From contig JAQGDQ010002389.1 in assembly GCA_030141605.1 (NCBI GenBank), positions 148,951-212,950 on the forward strand: 64,000 bases of DNA, written 5' to 3'. The DNA is from Tubiluchus corallicola (Eukaryota; Priapulida; Priapulimorpha; Priapulimorphida; Tubiluchidae). Below the pieces are notes generated by a model. The model was given only the letters and a program-made list of their open reading frames with translations. It did not search any database and had not been told where the DNA came from. The position numbers and the translations under genes are program-made. Positions 47,188 to 56,880 of the stretch are shown piece after piece (the stretch's first letter is position 1; each line of letters opens with the position of its first letter).

Positions 47188-47471
47188 TGCCTATTATCTT
47201 CTATTATATAGTAAAAATAACATTACGATTTCTCTTCCTTTTTCTGCTCCTCTATAAAAAGAGTGTCCTTGACAAAAAATCTTTTAATGATAATTAAAAC
47301 ACGTAAAACATTAACAATTAACTTTTGTAAAAAATTTTTCATCTCACTATAGCTTTCTAACTCAATATCGTTAATTCTCAAAGTTTAATAACACCAACGC
47401 GCTCTCAATAATCATTCCTTATATGAATCAGAAACTTAAATATCCTCTCTAAACACACGTTAGTTTCTCTT

Positions 47472-48773
47472 CTATAAAAAAGGATTCTCTATCATAATGC
47501 TCTCTTCTCGATCCGCACCTGTTGATAAAGAAACAACAGGAGCTCCAACAAGTTCCTTTATCCTTCGAATATAAGAAACAGCTTCCGGCGGCAAAGAATC
47601 AAAATCTGTAAGGCCAGACGTTTTAAAAGGCTTCCAGCCTTTGAAAATTTCATAAACAGGTTCCAAATTCTCATACTGATCATACGAAGAAGGAAAATAA
47701 TCAAACATCTTTCCATTTAGCTTGTCTTTGTAAGCAATACAAATCTTGAACTCATCCAGATGGTCTAAAACATCTAATTTTGTTACGCTTAAAGCTGAAA
47801 TACCATTAATCGAAACAGCTTGGCGAACTAAAGGAACGTCAAACCAGCCACATCGCCTTTTTCGCCCCGTTACCGTGCCAAACTCGTTCCCCATTTCAGC
47901 AATCAAATCTCCACTCTTACCATGAAGCTCTGTCGGGAAGGGACCGTTGCCAACGCGCGTTGTATAAGCCTTCACAACCCCTAAAACACTATCTATATCC
48001 AAAGGTCCAATACCACATCCAATCGTTGCCTGCCCTGCAACTGTATTGGATGACGTAACAAAAGGAAAAGTACCATGATCAATATCCAACATTGTTCCTT
48101 GAGCGCCTTCAAATAAAATTTTCTTTTCATCACGAATATAATTACGAATCAATCGCCAGCAGCCATCAATAGCAAACGGCAAAATACGCGGCGCAATATC
48201 ACAAAGAGAACGCCATAAAATCATCGGATCTTCTTGCTCCTGACCATAGCCTTTCAATAAAATATTATGGTGAACCAGTAAATTTTCAACACGCTCTAAA
48301 AGCAGGTCAGGATACCTTAAATCAGCAAGCCGAATAGAGCGACGCGCAACCTTATCTTCATACGCCGGTCCAATTCCTCTACCTGTGGTCCCAATTTTCT
48401 GCTGTTTGGAAGACTCTTCTCGAATTTTATCCAAACGAGCATGTACAGGAAGAAGTAAAGAGATATTATCCGCTATTTTTAAAGTCTCTGCTGTTACGGA
48501 AATCCCCATCTTTTCCACTCTTTCCACTTCCTCAAAAAAAGACCAGGGATCAAAAACAACTCCATTTCCAATAATAGAAATCTTCTCGGGACGAACAATA
48601 CCAGAAGGAAGTAAATTCAACTTATATGTCTTTCCATCAACAACAAGCGTATGACCTGCATTATGCCCTCCTTGAAAGCGCATAATCACATCCGCATGAA
48701 TCGATAGCCAATCTACAATCTTACCTTTTCCCTCATCTCCCCACTGAGCGCCAATCACCACAAGCTTTACCAT
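47472..48773 (-). CDS. purA: Adenylosuccinate synthetase
   Basis: A 433-residue GTP-dependent enzyme that converts IMP and aspartate to adenylosuccinate. The N-terminal P-loop GAQWGDEGKGKIVDWL, GGHNAGHTLVV, GTTGRGIGPAYEDKVARR, FEGAQGTMLDIDHGT and the C-terminal LSTGADREESI match the family closely. GGGAAGA precedes ATG 48773. The length is usual (430 or so). Confidence 0.97.
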   Translation of the reverse strand: MVKLVVIGAQWGDEGKGKIVDWLSIHADVIMRFQGGHNAGHTLVVDGKTYKLNLLPSGIVRPEKISIIGNGVVFDPWSFFEEVERVEKMGISVTAETLKIADNISLLLPVHARLDKIREESSKQQKIGTTGRGIGPAYEDKVARRSIRLADLRYPDLLLERVENLLVHHNILLKGYGQEQEDPMILWRSLCDIAPRILPFAIDGCWRLIRNYIRDEKKILFEGAQGTMLDIDHGTFPFVTSSNTVAGQATIGCGIGPLDIDSVLGVVKAYTTRVGNGPFPTELHGKSGDLIAEMGNEFGTVTGRKRRCGWFDVPLVRQAVSINGISALSVTKLDVLDHLDEFKICIAYKDKLNGKMFDYFPSSYDQYENLEPVYEIFKGWKPFKTSGLTDFDSLPPEAVSYIRRIKELVGAPVVSLSTGADREESIMIENPFL

Positions 48774-48911
48774 GGTCTTCCCTACCCTTTATATTCCAGC
48801 AACAATATATTATGATTTCTACTTTAAAATTTCTCTTTTATTTCATAAAATCTATAATAATGTACATTAACCATATCTATAACATTTATAGACTAATAAA
48901 ATAAAAATGAC

Positions 48912-49340
48912 ATGACAAGAAAAAAACATACAAATCCTCCCTTCTCGCCGCAGATCATTATTGCTGAGCCTGATCCTTTTAATCGCCAATATATCAATGA
49001 TCTCTTACATGCTCATAACTTTTATACCCTCTGTGCAGAAAACGGCGCCTCTACACTAAGCCTAGTTGAAAAAATCCCACCCAAAGTACCCTGCATCATT
49101 CTTATGGAACCTGCTCTTCCCGATACTCCCGGCGAAAAAATTATTCCTCAAATCTTGCATAAAAAAAACCACGTTTTTATTGTCGCGATAACAGCAAAAG
49201 CAATGCCTGAAGATAAAAGCTATTTCCTCAATCATGGATTTAACTATTATATTGCTAAACCCTTTCTCCCTAAAGAGCTTCTTGATCTCTTACAAACAAC
49301 TATTTTATCTCTCTTACCTCCTGATCTTTTTTGTCGTTAA
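48912..49340 (+). CDS. DivK-like single receiver domain protein, phospho-acceptor Asp replaced by Glu
   Basis: A 142-residue stand-alone receiver domain. The acidic pocket is kept (E19, D21 in IIIAEPDPFNRQ), as are the switch Thr94 (VAITAKAM) and Lys116 (YIAKPF). The phospho-acceptor position, DivK's MDxxLP, reads MEPALP with Glu66, so it probably cannot be phosphorylated in the usual way and may mimic the active state. The architecture and AITA-AM and AKPF motifs favour DivK over CheY. No kinase is adjacent. The stop overlaps the convergent proA stop by TTAA. It starts at ATG 48912. Confidence 0.85.
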   Translation: MTRKKHTNPPFSPQIIIAEPDPFNRQYINDLLHAHNFYTLCAENGASTLSLVEKIPPKVPCIILMEPALPDTPGEKIIPQILHKKNHVFIVAITAKAMPEDKSYFLNHGFNYYIAKPFLPKELLDLLQTTILSLLPPDLFCR

Positions 49341-50593
49341 GGACGACAGTGGCCAGAACCACGTACTTTATACTTAAAACTTGTCAATTGCTCAACACCA
49401 ACAGGCCCTCGAGCATGCAGCTTACCAGTAGAAATACCAATTTCAGCTCCCATGCCAAATTCACCACCATCTGCATATTGAGTCGAAGCGTTGACCAAAA
49501 CAATCGCACTGTCAACCGCATTTAAAAATATTTCAGCCGACTCAGAATTCTCTGTAATAATCGCATCCGTATGTTGAGAGTGATGGGTATTAATATGCTG
49601 TATCGCTTCTTGTAAAGAGTCTACAAATCTAATAGAAACAATCGCATCTAAATATTCCATATCCCAGTCTTCATCTGTCGCCAAAACAGTAGAATTATCA
49701 ATCTTACAAACGTCTTTATCTCCTCTAATCTCACACCCAGCTTTCTTTAAATCATTCGCCAACAATGGAAAAAACTCTTCTGCAATAGCGCGGTGAATAA
49801 GAATAGTCTCTGTCGCGCCACAAATACCGACACGACGCATCTTTGCGTTCAGTGCAACACGGCGCGCCATACCAAAATCAGCCGCCTGATCAATATATGT
49901 ATGACAAATACCCTCTAAATGCTTAAATAACGGTATTTTGCTCTTTTCCATGATAAACTGGATCAACCGTTTACCACCACGAGGAATAATCACATCAATA
50001 TCATCTACTAACTGTAACATCTCCCCAACAGCAGCACGATCAATAACAGGCATAAAATAAACACTGCCTTCAGGAAGATTCGCTTTCCTAGCTCCTTCAT
50101 AAAATCCTTGCACAATCGCAGCAGAAGAACGAAAACTTTCCGAGCCTCCTCGCAAAATAACCGCATTACCAGCTTTTAAACATAAAGCCGCTGCATCCGC
50201 CGTAACATTAGGGCGCGATTCATAAATCACACCAACAACTCCTAAAGGGACACTCACGCGCGTAATGTTCAAACCACTCGAACAGTGCCAAGATGCAAGC
50301 TCCCTCCCTACAGGATCCGGCAAAGCGGAAATAGCCTCAATCCCTTGCGCCATCTGCTCAATTCTTTCTTCATTCAGCAGTAAACGATCTAATAAAGAAA
50401 GTGGCAAGCCTTTTTCTTTTCCAGATTCCATATCATGCGCATTCTCTGCTAAAATATATTCTCTATGGCTACGTAAATAAGAAGCCGCCTCCCATAAAGC
50501 ACTATTTCTTTGCTCCTCCAACATATTCGCTAAGCCATATGACGCAGCACGCGCCCTTTTTCCCGCTTTTTGAACTAACGCATGAATATCCAT
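49337..50593 (-). CDS. proA: Glutamate-5-semialdehyde dehydrogenase
   Basis: A 418-residue enzyme reducing gamma-glutamyl phosphate with NADPH in proline synthesis. N-terminal ARAASYGLAN, then LPVGVVGVIYESRPNV-like text (VPLGVVGVIYESRPNVT), GKAGNAVILRGGSE-like region (CLKAGNAVILRGGSES), and the catalytic Cys in VGICGATETILIH; the C-terminal RFADGGEFGMGAEIGIST-like segment is QYADGGEFGMGAEIGIST. AAGGGAA precedes ATG 50593. proB is not adjacent, unlike E. coli proBA. Confidence 0.96.
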   Translation of the reverse strand: MDIHALVQKAGKRARAASYGLANMLEEQRNSALWEAASYLRSHREYILAENAHDMESGKEKGLPLSLLDRLLLNEERIEQMAQGIEAISALPDPVGRELASWHCSSGLNITRVSVPLGVVGVIYESRPNVTADAAALCLKAGNAVILRGGSESFRSSAAIVQGFYEGARKANLPEGSVYFMPVIDRAAVGEMLQLVDDIDVIIPRGGKRLIQFIMEKSKIPLFKHLEGICHTYIDQAADFGMARRVALNAKMRRVGICGATETILIHRAIAEEFFPLLANDLKKAGCEIRGDKDVCKIDNSTVLATDEDWDMEYLDAIVSIRFVDSLQEAIQHINTHHSQHTDAIITENSESAEIFLNAVDSAIVLVNASTQYADGGEFGMGAEIGISTGKLHARGPVGVEQLTSFKYKVRGSGHCRP

Positions 50594-50848
50594 TTTAAAT
50601 TTCCCTTACACTAAAAAATCTCATAAACCAGTAAAAAATACCATACTATAATCCCAAAATTGATGACAAAATATATCATACCTTCAAGTAGCCAAAAAGA
50701 AAACATAGCGGAATATTTATAATAGTTGAAAACTCTACCCTTTTCTTTAGATTTTATAAAATGGCTCTTTCTTTTTCTTTCTTTTTCTTTTATAATTTTA
50801 AAACTATAAAAATAAATATATTATAAAGATAAAATAGGAGAGGCTAAA

Positions 50849-52888
50849 GTGAAAAAACTATTTTATGCCATGCTTATCGTTCTATCCATACTCGCTAACA
50901 CGTTATCAGCCAACGCGAAAGAAGCAACCTCATTACCAGACCCCCCTCAAATTCCTAACCAACTGAAGTTTGAGCTTATTGGCCGAGATGATATTTACAC
51001 CTATAAAGCTCTGCCAAGCTATAATGAACCTCAATGGGTAAAACAACAATTCGTTGATACAGGAAAACTCCCCCCTCTAAAAGAGCGCTTGCCCGAAAAA
51101 CCATTGGTTTTTCTGACAAAAGATATGCCTGATGGAATAGGCGTTTACGGTGGCGTTTTACGGCATCTAACAGGTGGAAGACCAGAAGGATGGAACTGGG
51201 CCGCAGGGCGAACACAAGGATGGGGAGGTGTCAGCTATAGCATCATGGAATGCCTGACACGAACAGGTCCACTCTATAAAATAAAAATCGAAGATCTTGA
51301 GCCTTTGCCAAATCTCGCAACACACTGGGAATGGTCAAAAAACAACACCATCTTAACCATGAATCTTATTGAAGGCGCTAAATGGTCAGATGGGCATCCT
51401 TTTACCGCAGACGATATTCTTTTCCTATGGGAAGACAATATTAAAGATCCTAATGTCCCTGCTTTTGCAGGAAGCGAAGAGTTCGGAAAAGGAACCAAAT
51501 TGGAAAAAATATCTCCCTACACAATTCGCTGGACATTTCCTTCAAGCGGCCAGCAATATCTCTATACCATGGCTTTTTTGAAATTCTGCCCCGCACCTGC
51601 TCACATTTTAAAACCTGAACATCCCCGCTATAACAAAGAAACAACCTATGAAAAGTATATCAATGCTTTTCCTCCAGGAAAAACACCCTGGGTCACCCTA
51701 TCACCCTGGGTGCCTGTAGAATATAAACCCGACAAAATTATTGTCATGCGCCGAAACCCCTACTATTGGAAAGTTGATGAAAAGGGAAATCAGCTTCCTT
51801 ACTTCAACGAAATCCAATTCTTTCTTGCAGGATGGAGCGACAGAACAACAAGAACAATCTCAGGAGCTGTCGATTTCTCCAATATGGAAAACCCTCCAAA
51901 TTATACAGAATCTCTGAAAAACACACAAAAAGAAAATGCTTCCAGCAGACTTATCTTTGGGCCAAGGCACCTTGGATGGCATATTCAATTAAATATGGCG
52001 GAAAATTTCGGGGCATCAAGTATACGTGAAAAAGAAATACGAAAGCTCAACAGAGCATTTGATTTCCGTCGCGCCGTCTCTCAGGGAATCGACAGAAATA
52101 CTATCGGCCAAGCTCTCGCACGAGGTCCCTTTACACACGTCTATCCCGGCGGTCTTTACCCAGATACACCCTTTTACGATCAAGAATCTGTCATTTACTA
52201 TCCTTATTCTCCTGAAACCTCTAAAAAACTCCTTGATAATATGGGGCTTGTTGACACAAGTGGTGACGGATACAGAAATTGGCAAACAGGGCCTATGGCC
52301 GGCCGCAACGTGGAAATTGTCTTGACAATCGCTTCTGGAGTCTCAACAACTGACATTATTACCAACGCTATCGTGGATATGATGCGTGATATCGGCTTAA
52401 AGATTTCTATACGTCAAGGAAATATGGCAATAGTCGATCGTGAACGCGATTCTGGGCAGTTCGACTGGAGAATTCATCGGGGAGAGCGGGAATATGTCAT
52501 CCCAATGATGTGGTACGAGCAGTTAGGGCCCATAACTCCTCAAGGACCTTATTGGCATCGGGGCAATAATAATAATCCTCAAAATTTACTCCCATTTGAA
52601 AAGAAAATCAGCGATATTCTGACAGAATTCTATCAAGAAAACGATATGAGCAAAAAACAAAGACTCATGAGTCAATATAATAAACTATTTACAGAAAATA
52701 TTTACCATGTCGGTCTTGTCGTTAGCGCAGGAGCCTTACTGACAAATAAAAGAATTAAAAATATCCCTCCTGCTCCAATTGTCGCTTATCAATGGTCCGA
52801 AGACTCAACAATCCGTGAACGATGGTGGACACCCGTAAAACAGCAAAAGAAAGAAATTATGCCTTACACTCTTCCATCTGTTCAGTAA
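50849..52888 (+). CDS. Family-5 ABC substrate-binding protein (probable alpha-galactoside binder, AgpA-like)
   Basis: A 679-residue exported binding protein, longer than peptide-type OppA (about 540). The signal peptide MKKLFYAMLIVLSILANTLS ends near ANA. Family-5 features include GGVLRHLTGGRPEGWNW, LEPLPNLATHWEWSKNNTI, EGAKWSDGHPFTADDILFLW and FRRAVSQGIDRNTIG. The long version with an extra N-terminal segment and the downstream GH4 gene match the AgpA type of rhizobia, which binds melibiose and raffinose; sugar specificity here is inference from context. GTG start at 50849 behind AGGAGAGG. A terminator-like hairpin follows directly. Confidence 0.87.
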   Translation: MKKLFYAMLIVLSILANTLSANAKEATSLPDPPQIPNQLKFELIGRDDIYTYKALPSYNEPQWVKQQFVDTGKLPPLKERLPEKPLVFLTKDMPDGIGVYGGVLRHLTGGRPEGWNWAAGRTQGWGGVSYSIMECLTRTGPLYKIKIEDLEPLPNLATHWEWSKNNTILTMNLIEGAKWSDGHPFTADDILFLWEDNIKDPNVPAFAGSEEFGKGTKLEKISPYTIRWTFPSSGQQYLYTMAFLKFCPAPAHILKPEHPRYNKETTYEKYINAFPPGKTPWVTLSPWVPVEYKPDKIIVMRRNPYYWKVDEKGNQLPYFNEIQFFLAGWSDRTTRTISGAVDFSNMENPPNYTESLKNTQKENASSRLIFGPRHLGWHIQLNMAENFGASSIREKEIRKLNRAFDFRRAVSQGIDRNTIGQALARGPFTHVYPGGLYPDTPFYDQESVIYYPYSPETSKKLLDNMGLVDTSGDGYRNWQTGPMAGRNVEIVLTIASGVSTTDIITNAIVDMMRDIGLKISIRQGNMAIVDRERDSGQFDWRIHRGEREYVIPMMWYEQLGPITPQGPYWHRGNNNNPQNLLPFEKKISDILTEFYQENDMSKKQRLMSQYNKLFTENIYHVGLVVSAGALLTNKRIKNIPPAPIVAYQWSEDSTIRERWWTPVKQQKKEIMPYTLPSVQ

Positions 52889-52901
52889 AAGTATAAAGTT
52901 T

Positions 52902-52940
52902 CAAGAGCTCTATATAGCTCTTATAGAGCTCTTGTTTTCT
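52902..52940 (+). terminator. Hairpin between binding-protein and permease genes (partial terminator/attenuator)
   Basis: CAAGAGCTCTATA (52902-52914) and TATAGAGCTCTTG (52922-52934) form a perfect 13-bp stem with a 7-base loop, then TTTTCTTTT. It is 14 bp after the binding-protein stop codon. Such hairpins often stabilise or terminate the highly expressed binding-protein mRNA. Confidence 0.7.
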
Positions 52941-52976
52941 TTTGCTTGTTTTTATTTTTCTTTGTTTTTCTTATAA

Positions 52977-53004
52977 TTGACTTTATAAAAATACATGTTA
53001 TATT
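52977..53004 (+). promoter_or_regulatory. Internal promoter for the permease genes
   Basis: TTGACT (52977-52982) and TATATT (52999-53004), 16-bp spacer, 49 bp upstream of the permease start and just after the hairpin. Confidence 0.5.
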
Positions 53005-53052
53005 GAGAGAAAATAATTTAAATAACAGGGATAGCTTTATAAAGAGGCAATA

Positions 53053-54054
53053 ATGTTTAAATATACAGTATACAGATTGCTTTCTTCTTTACCCGTTCTT
53101 ATTATTATCAGTATTGTCGCCTTTGCCATTATTCAAATTCCAGAAGGGGATTACGCTGACCTCATCAAGAGCCAGTCAATAAGCCAAGGAGGCCTCTCTG
53201 AGCAGGAGGCTCAAAGAATCGCCGACGAATATCGAAAAGCGCATGGGCTACAAGATCCCATGTGGGCCCAATATTTCCGATGGGTAAAAAATATCATTCT
53301 AGCTGGCGACTTCGGAATGTCCTTCATCTATAACAAGCCTGTTTCTGAACTCATCGCAGAACGGCTTCCACGGACACTGGGAATTGCACTCGCTTGCCAT
53401 GTTATCGCAACTCTTCTAGGAGTCAGTATCGGGATCTATGCCGCGACAAAACAATATAGTGTCAGCGATAAATTTATAACGCTTTTTTCCTTTATCGGCA
53501 TGACCGTGCCCCGTTTTGTCTTCGCTCTTATTATTGTTTATTTTTACGCCTATGTTTTCCAATCGACAAATATCGGTGGCCTTTATTCTCCAGAATATAT
53601 CTTAGAGCCTTTCTCTTTCGCAAAATTTATTGATATGCTGAATCATATATGGCCAATTATCCTTATCGCAGCATTTGGTGGTATGGCCTACAACCTTAGA
53701 GTTATGCGTGGCAACCTCTTAGATGTCCTACGAATGCAATATATAGAAACAGCGCGCGCAAAAGGGTTAAGCGAAAAAAAAGTGATCCTTCACCACGCTG
53801 TTCCTAATGCTCTCCACCCTCTTGTCATGTATCAAGGTGTCGCTTTTCCTTATATGATCCAAGGAGAAATCGAAGTCGCTATCGTTCTCGGCGTTCCAAC
53901 TTTAGGCCCCCTGCTTATTACCTCTATGGAAACCATGGATATCTATGTCACCTCATCAATCTTTCTTATGATTTCCTTTATCTTGATTATCGGGAACCTT
54001 ATCGCCGATCTTATACTGGCACGGATCGATCCAAGAATTAGAATTGGACAATAA
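53053..54054 (+). CDS. ABC permease, DppB-type, of the second family-5 importer
   Basis: A 333-residue inner-membrane permease starting MFKYTVYRLLSSLPVLIIIS. A long periplasmic segment (residues about 30-95) precedes the remaining TM segments; the EAA loop is YIETARAKGLSEKKVILHHA. AGAGG precedes ATG 53053. The gap to the next permease is 3 bp. The longer-than-usual periplasmic loop agrees with a non-peptide subfamily. Confidence 0.92.
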   Translation: MFKYTVYRLLSSLPVLIIISIVAFAIIQIPEGDYADLIKSQSISQGGLSEQEAQRIADEYRKAHGLQDPMWAQYFRWVKNIILAGDFGMSFIYNKPVSELIAERLPRTLGIALACHVIATLLGVSIGIYAATKQYSVSDKFITLFSFIGMTVPRFVFALIIVYFYAYVFQSTNIGGLYSPEYILEPFSFAKFIDMLNHIWPIILIAAFGGMAYNLRVMRGNLLDVLRMQYIETARAKGLSEKKVILHHAVPNALHPLVMYQGVAFPYMIQGEIEVAIVLGVPTLGPLLITSMETMDIYVTSSIFLMISFILIIGNLIADLILARIDPRIRIGQ

Positions 54055-54057
54055 ACA

Positions 54058-55146
54058 ATGGTATACCAAAAACAATCCTACTCCATTCTTGTCTGGCGGA
54101 GGTTCAAACAAAGTAAAGCCTCTCTTTTCAGCCTTACCATTGTCATTTTTCTGATACTCATCAGCATCTTTGCAGACTTTATATCCCCCAATAACCCTAC
54201 ACAACGAAATCCAAACAGTATCTATAGCCCACCAACATCTTTCCATTTTCAGACTCCAGAAGGAAAATTCTCTCTAATACCCTATATATACGCTAGCCTA
54301 GAAACATTCGATATGGAAACCATGAGCGTCAATTACGAGATCGATTACACAAATTATACAAGACTCACATTCTTTACAAGAAGCTGGTCCTATAAATTAC
54401 TGGGCATATCAACAGATTTTCACCTCATTGGAACACGAGACGAGCTCCCTGTTCACTTCTTCGGAACAGACGGATTAGGACGCGATGTCTTCTCCCGATG
54501 CCTCAAAGGAAGTCAGGTCACACTACTCCTTGCCTTTCTCGTTGTCACTTTCATAACCATTATTGGAACTACCATCGGCATGATATCAGCATACTACGGC
54601 GGGCGCCTTGATACACTCATCCAAAGAATTGTTGAAATTACACTCGCATTTCCCGAATTGCCCCTTTATATGGCTCTCATTTCCGTACTCCCTAAAACCG
54701 CCAGCTCTGCAACAATTTTCTTTATGCTGGTTTCTGTCCTTTCACTCTTAAAATGGGCACAGCTCTCTCGAGAAATTCGTGGAAAAACGCTCTCTTTAAA
54801 ATCTATTGAATATGTCAAAGCAGCTGAATCCGTCGGTGCTACAGATGCCCGCATTATCCGATGCCATATCCTCCCTAACCTGCTCTCGCATATTATTGTC
54901 ATCGTTACAATCAGTATCCCAAACCTCGTACTGATCGAAAGCTTTTTAAGTTTCTTAGGATTAGGAATACGGCAACCACAAATCAGTTGGGGATATATGC
55001 TTAATGCCACTCAGAATTTCCAAATTATCGGCTCCTACCCTTGGATGTTAACACCTGTCTTATTTATCTTACTGACAGTTCTTGGATTCAATGCCCTCGG
55101 AGATGCTCTTCGTGACTCTATCGATCCTTATGTCTACAAAAAATAG
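54058..55146 (+). CDS. ABC permease, DppC-type, of the second family-5 importer
   Basis: A 362-residue permease, about 60 residues longer than OppC because of a large periplasmic insert (about 50-130) between TM1 and the signature HFFGTDGLGRDVFSRCLKGSQVTL. The EAA loop is YVKAAESVGATDARIIRCHILPN, and the tail GDALRDSIDPYVYK is conserved. It starts 3 bp after the previous permease and ends 8 bp before the ATPase. Confidence 0.93.
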   Translation: MVYQKQSYSILVWRRFKQSKASLFSLTIVIFLILISIFADFISPNNPTQRNPNSIYSPPTSFHFQTPEGKFSLIPYIYASLETFDMETMSVNYEIDYTNYTRLTFFTRSWSYKLLGISTDFHLIGTRDELPVHFFGTDGLGRDVFSRCLKGSQVTLLLAFLVVTFITIIGTTIGMISAYYGGRLDTLIQRIVEITLAFPELPLYMALISVLPKTASSATIFFMLVSVLSLLKWAQLSREIRGKTLSLKSIEYVKAAESVGATDARIIRCHILPNLLSHIIVIVTISIPNLVLIESFLSFLGLGIRQPQISWGYMLNATQNFQIIGSYPWMLTPVLFILLTVLGFNALGDALRDSIDPYVYKK

Positions 55147-55154
55147 AGGCCTTT

Positions 55155-56837
55155 ATGCAACAAATCCCCCATCCACACAATAACAAAAAACAACATAACC
55201 ATTCCTCTCCCTTTGTCAATATACAAAATCTTTCCGTCTCTTTTCGAGTAGAAAATAATACTGTCAACGCTGTTAATAATTGTAGCTATACCCTTTATCC
55301 ACGCTATATGACCGCTCTTGTTGGAGAAAGCGGATCTGGAAAATCTGTTACTGCCCGATGTATCATGAGGCTCCTTGCGCCAAACGCAACTATCAACAAA
55401 GATAGCTCTATCTTCTTTAAAGGTGAAAATCTCCTTACAAAAACAGAAAAACAAATGCAAGCGCTCCGTGGCAAAAATATCTCTATGATCTTTCAAGAAC
55501 CAATGACCTCCTTAAATCCAGTTTATAAAATTGGTGAGCAAATTACAGAAACAATTCTCCTTCACCAAAATGTAAAAAAAACACACGCTATGGAGCAAGC
55601 AGAAGCTCTTCTTCAATCTGTGCAAATCCCCTACCCTGCAGAACGCCTCTTTCAATACCCTCATCAGCTTTCCGGCGGGCAAAGACAACGCGTGATGATC
55701 GCTATGGCGCTCGCCAATAACCCCGAGCTTCTTATCGCTGACGAGCCGACAACAGCATTGGACGTTACTGTCCAGGCCGAAATACTCCATTTACTTAAAA
55801 ACCTTAAAGAAAAACATAATGTCAGCATTCTTCTGATTACTCATGACCTCACAATCGTTAAGCAATTCGCCGATTATGTCTATATTATGCGCCATGGAAA
55901 AACAATAGAAGACGGAGTAACCGAAAAAATCTTTACAACCCCACAACAAAAATATACACAAAATTTACTCAACGCAGAACCTAAAGAAATCGCCCCTCCT
56001 TTCAGGCGGAAAACACCCACCGTAATAAAAGGAAAAAATATCAATGTAACCTTCACTATCCTCTCAGGAAGCTTCTTTAAAAGAAAAAAAACACCTATTC
56101 AAGCCGTCGATAACGTCAACATTACCGTCCAGCAAGGGCAAACACTTGGAATCGTCGGGGAAAGCGGCTCAGGAAAAACCACCCTAGGAATGGCTCTTAT
56201 TAAAATGCTAAAAGAAGGGCAAGGAAAAATCACCTTTCAAGGAACACGCATCGATTCTTATAGCCGTAAACAAATGCGCCCTCTCCGACAAAAAATACAA
56301 ATCGTCTTTCAGGATCCGTTTCTTTCACTCAATCCTCGTTTATCTATTGGGCAAATTATTCAAGAAGGGCTTATTATCAACAAAATAGGAAAAAACTTAC
56401 AGGAAAAACAAAGGATTGTTATACAGTCACTGGAAAAATGCGGCATGGAAGGAACTATACTGGATCGCTTCCCTCATGAATTCTCTGGAGGGCAAAGGCA
56501 GCGTATCGCTATTGCTCGTGCCATTGCTCTAAAACCAGAATTTATCCTGCTTGATGAACCAACATCCGCATTGGATTTAATTATACAAAAACAAATTATA
56601 ACTCTCCTAAAAGATCTGCAACAAAAAGAAAACCTCTCCTACATCTTTATTAGTCACGACTTACGCGTTATCAGAGCCTTATGTCACAACAGCCTTGTCA
56701 TGAAGTTTGGAAAAATCATCGAGTCAGGCTCGACAGCTAATGTTTTATCATCCCCTAAACATCCCTATACACGAAATTTAATCAATGCAGCCTTTAAAAT
56801 CGATATATCCAACCCTCAGCAGCAATTAACCGCCTGA
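55155..56837 (+). CDS. Fused double-NBD ABC ATPase
   Basis: A 560-residue protein containing two complete ABC ATPase domains in tandem (OppD-like then OppF-like), corresponding to a fusion of two normally separate subunits (GsiA/YejF arrangement). NBD1 has Walker [16 protein letters not shown], signature [15 protein letters not shown], Walker [18 protein letters not shown]2 has Walker [15 protein letters not shown], signature [15 protein letters not shown], Walker [14 protein letters not shown]. The short linker has no extra domain. It energises import through the two permeases upstream. AGAGG precedes ATG 55155. Confidence 0.93.
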   Translation: MQQIPHPHNNKKQHNHSSPFVNIQNLSVSFRVENNTVNAVNNCSYTLYPRYMTALVGESGSGKSVTARCIMRLLAPNATINKDSSIFFKGENLLTKTEKQMQALRGKNISMIFQEPMTSLNPVYKIGEQITETILLHQNVKKTHAMEQAEALLQSVQIPYPAERLFQYPHQLSGGQRQRVMIAMALANNPELLIADEPTTALDVTVQAEILHLLKNLKEKHNVSILLITHDLTIVKQFADYVYIMRHGKTIEDGVTEKIFTTPQQKYTQNLLNAEPKEIAPPFRRKTPTVIKGKNINVTFTILSGSFFKRKKTPIQAVDNVNITVQQGQTLGIVGESGSGKTTLGMALIKMLKEGQGKITFQGTRIDSYSRKQMRPLRQKIQIVFQDPFLSLNPRLSIGQIIQEGLIINKIGKNLQEKQRIVIQSLEKCGMEGTILDRFPHEFSGGQRQRIAIARAIALKPEFILLDEPTSALDLIIQKQIITLLKDLQQKENLSYIFISHDLRVIRALCHNSLVMKFGKIIESGSTANVLSSPKHPYTRNLINAAFKIDISNPQQQLTA

Positions 56838-56880
56838 ATATCTCTTAAAATATGAAAAATAAAAAATATAGGAGCAAAAA

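Noticed and set aside
50763-50790. Polypyrimidine CTTTCTTTTT-type tract before the sugar-binding-protein gene
   Set aside because: Simple low-complexity run just upstream of a TATAAT; no good -35 and no evidence of function beyond AT-rich background.
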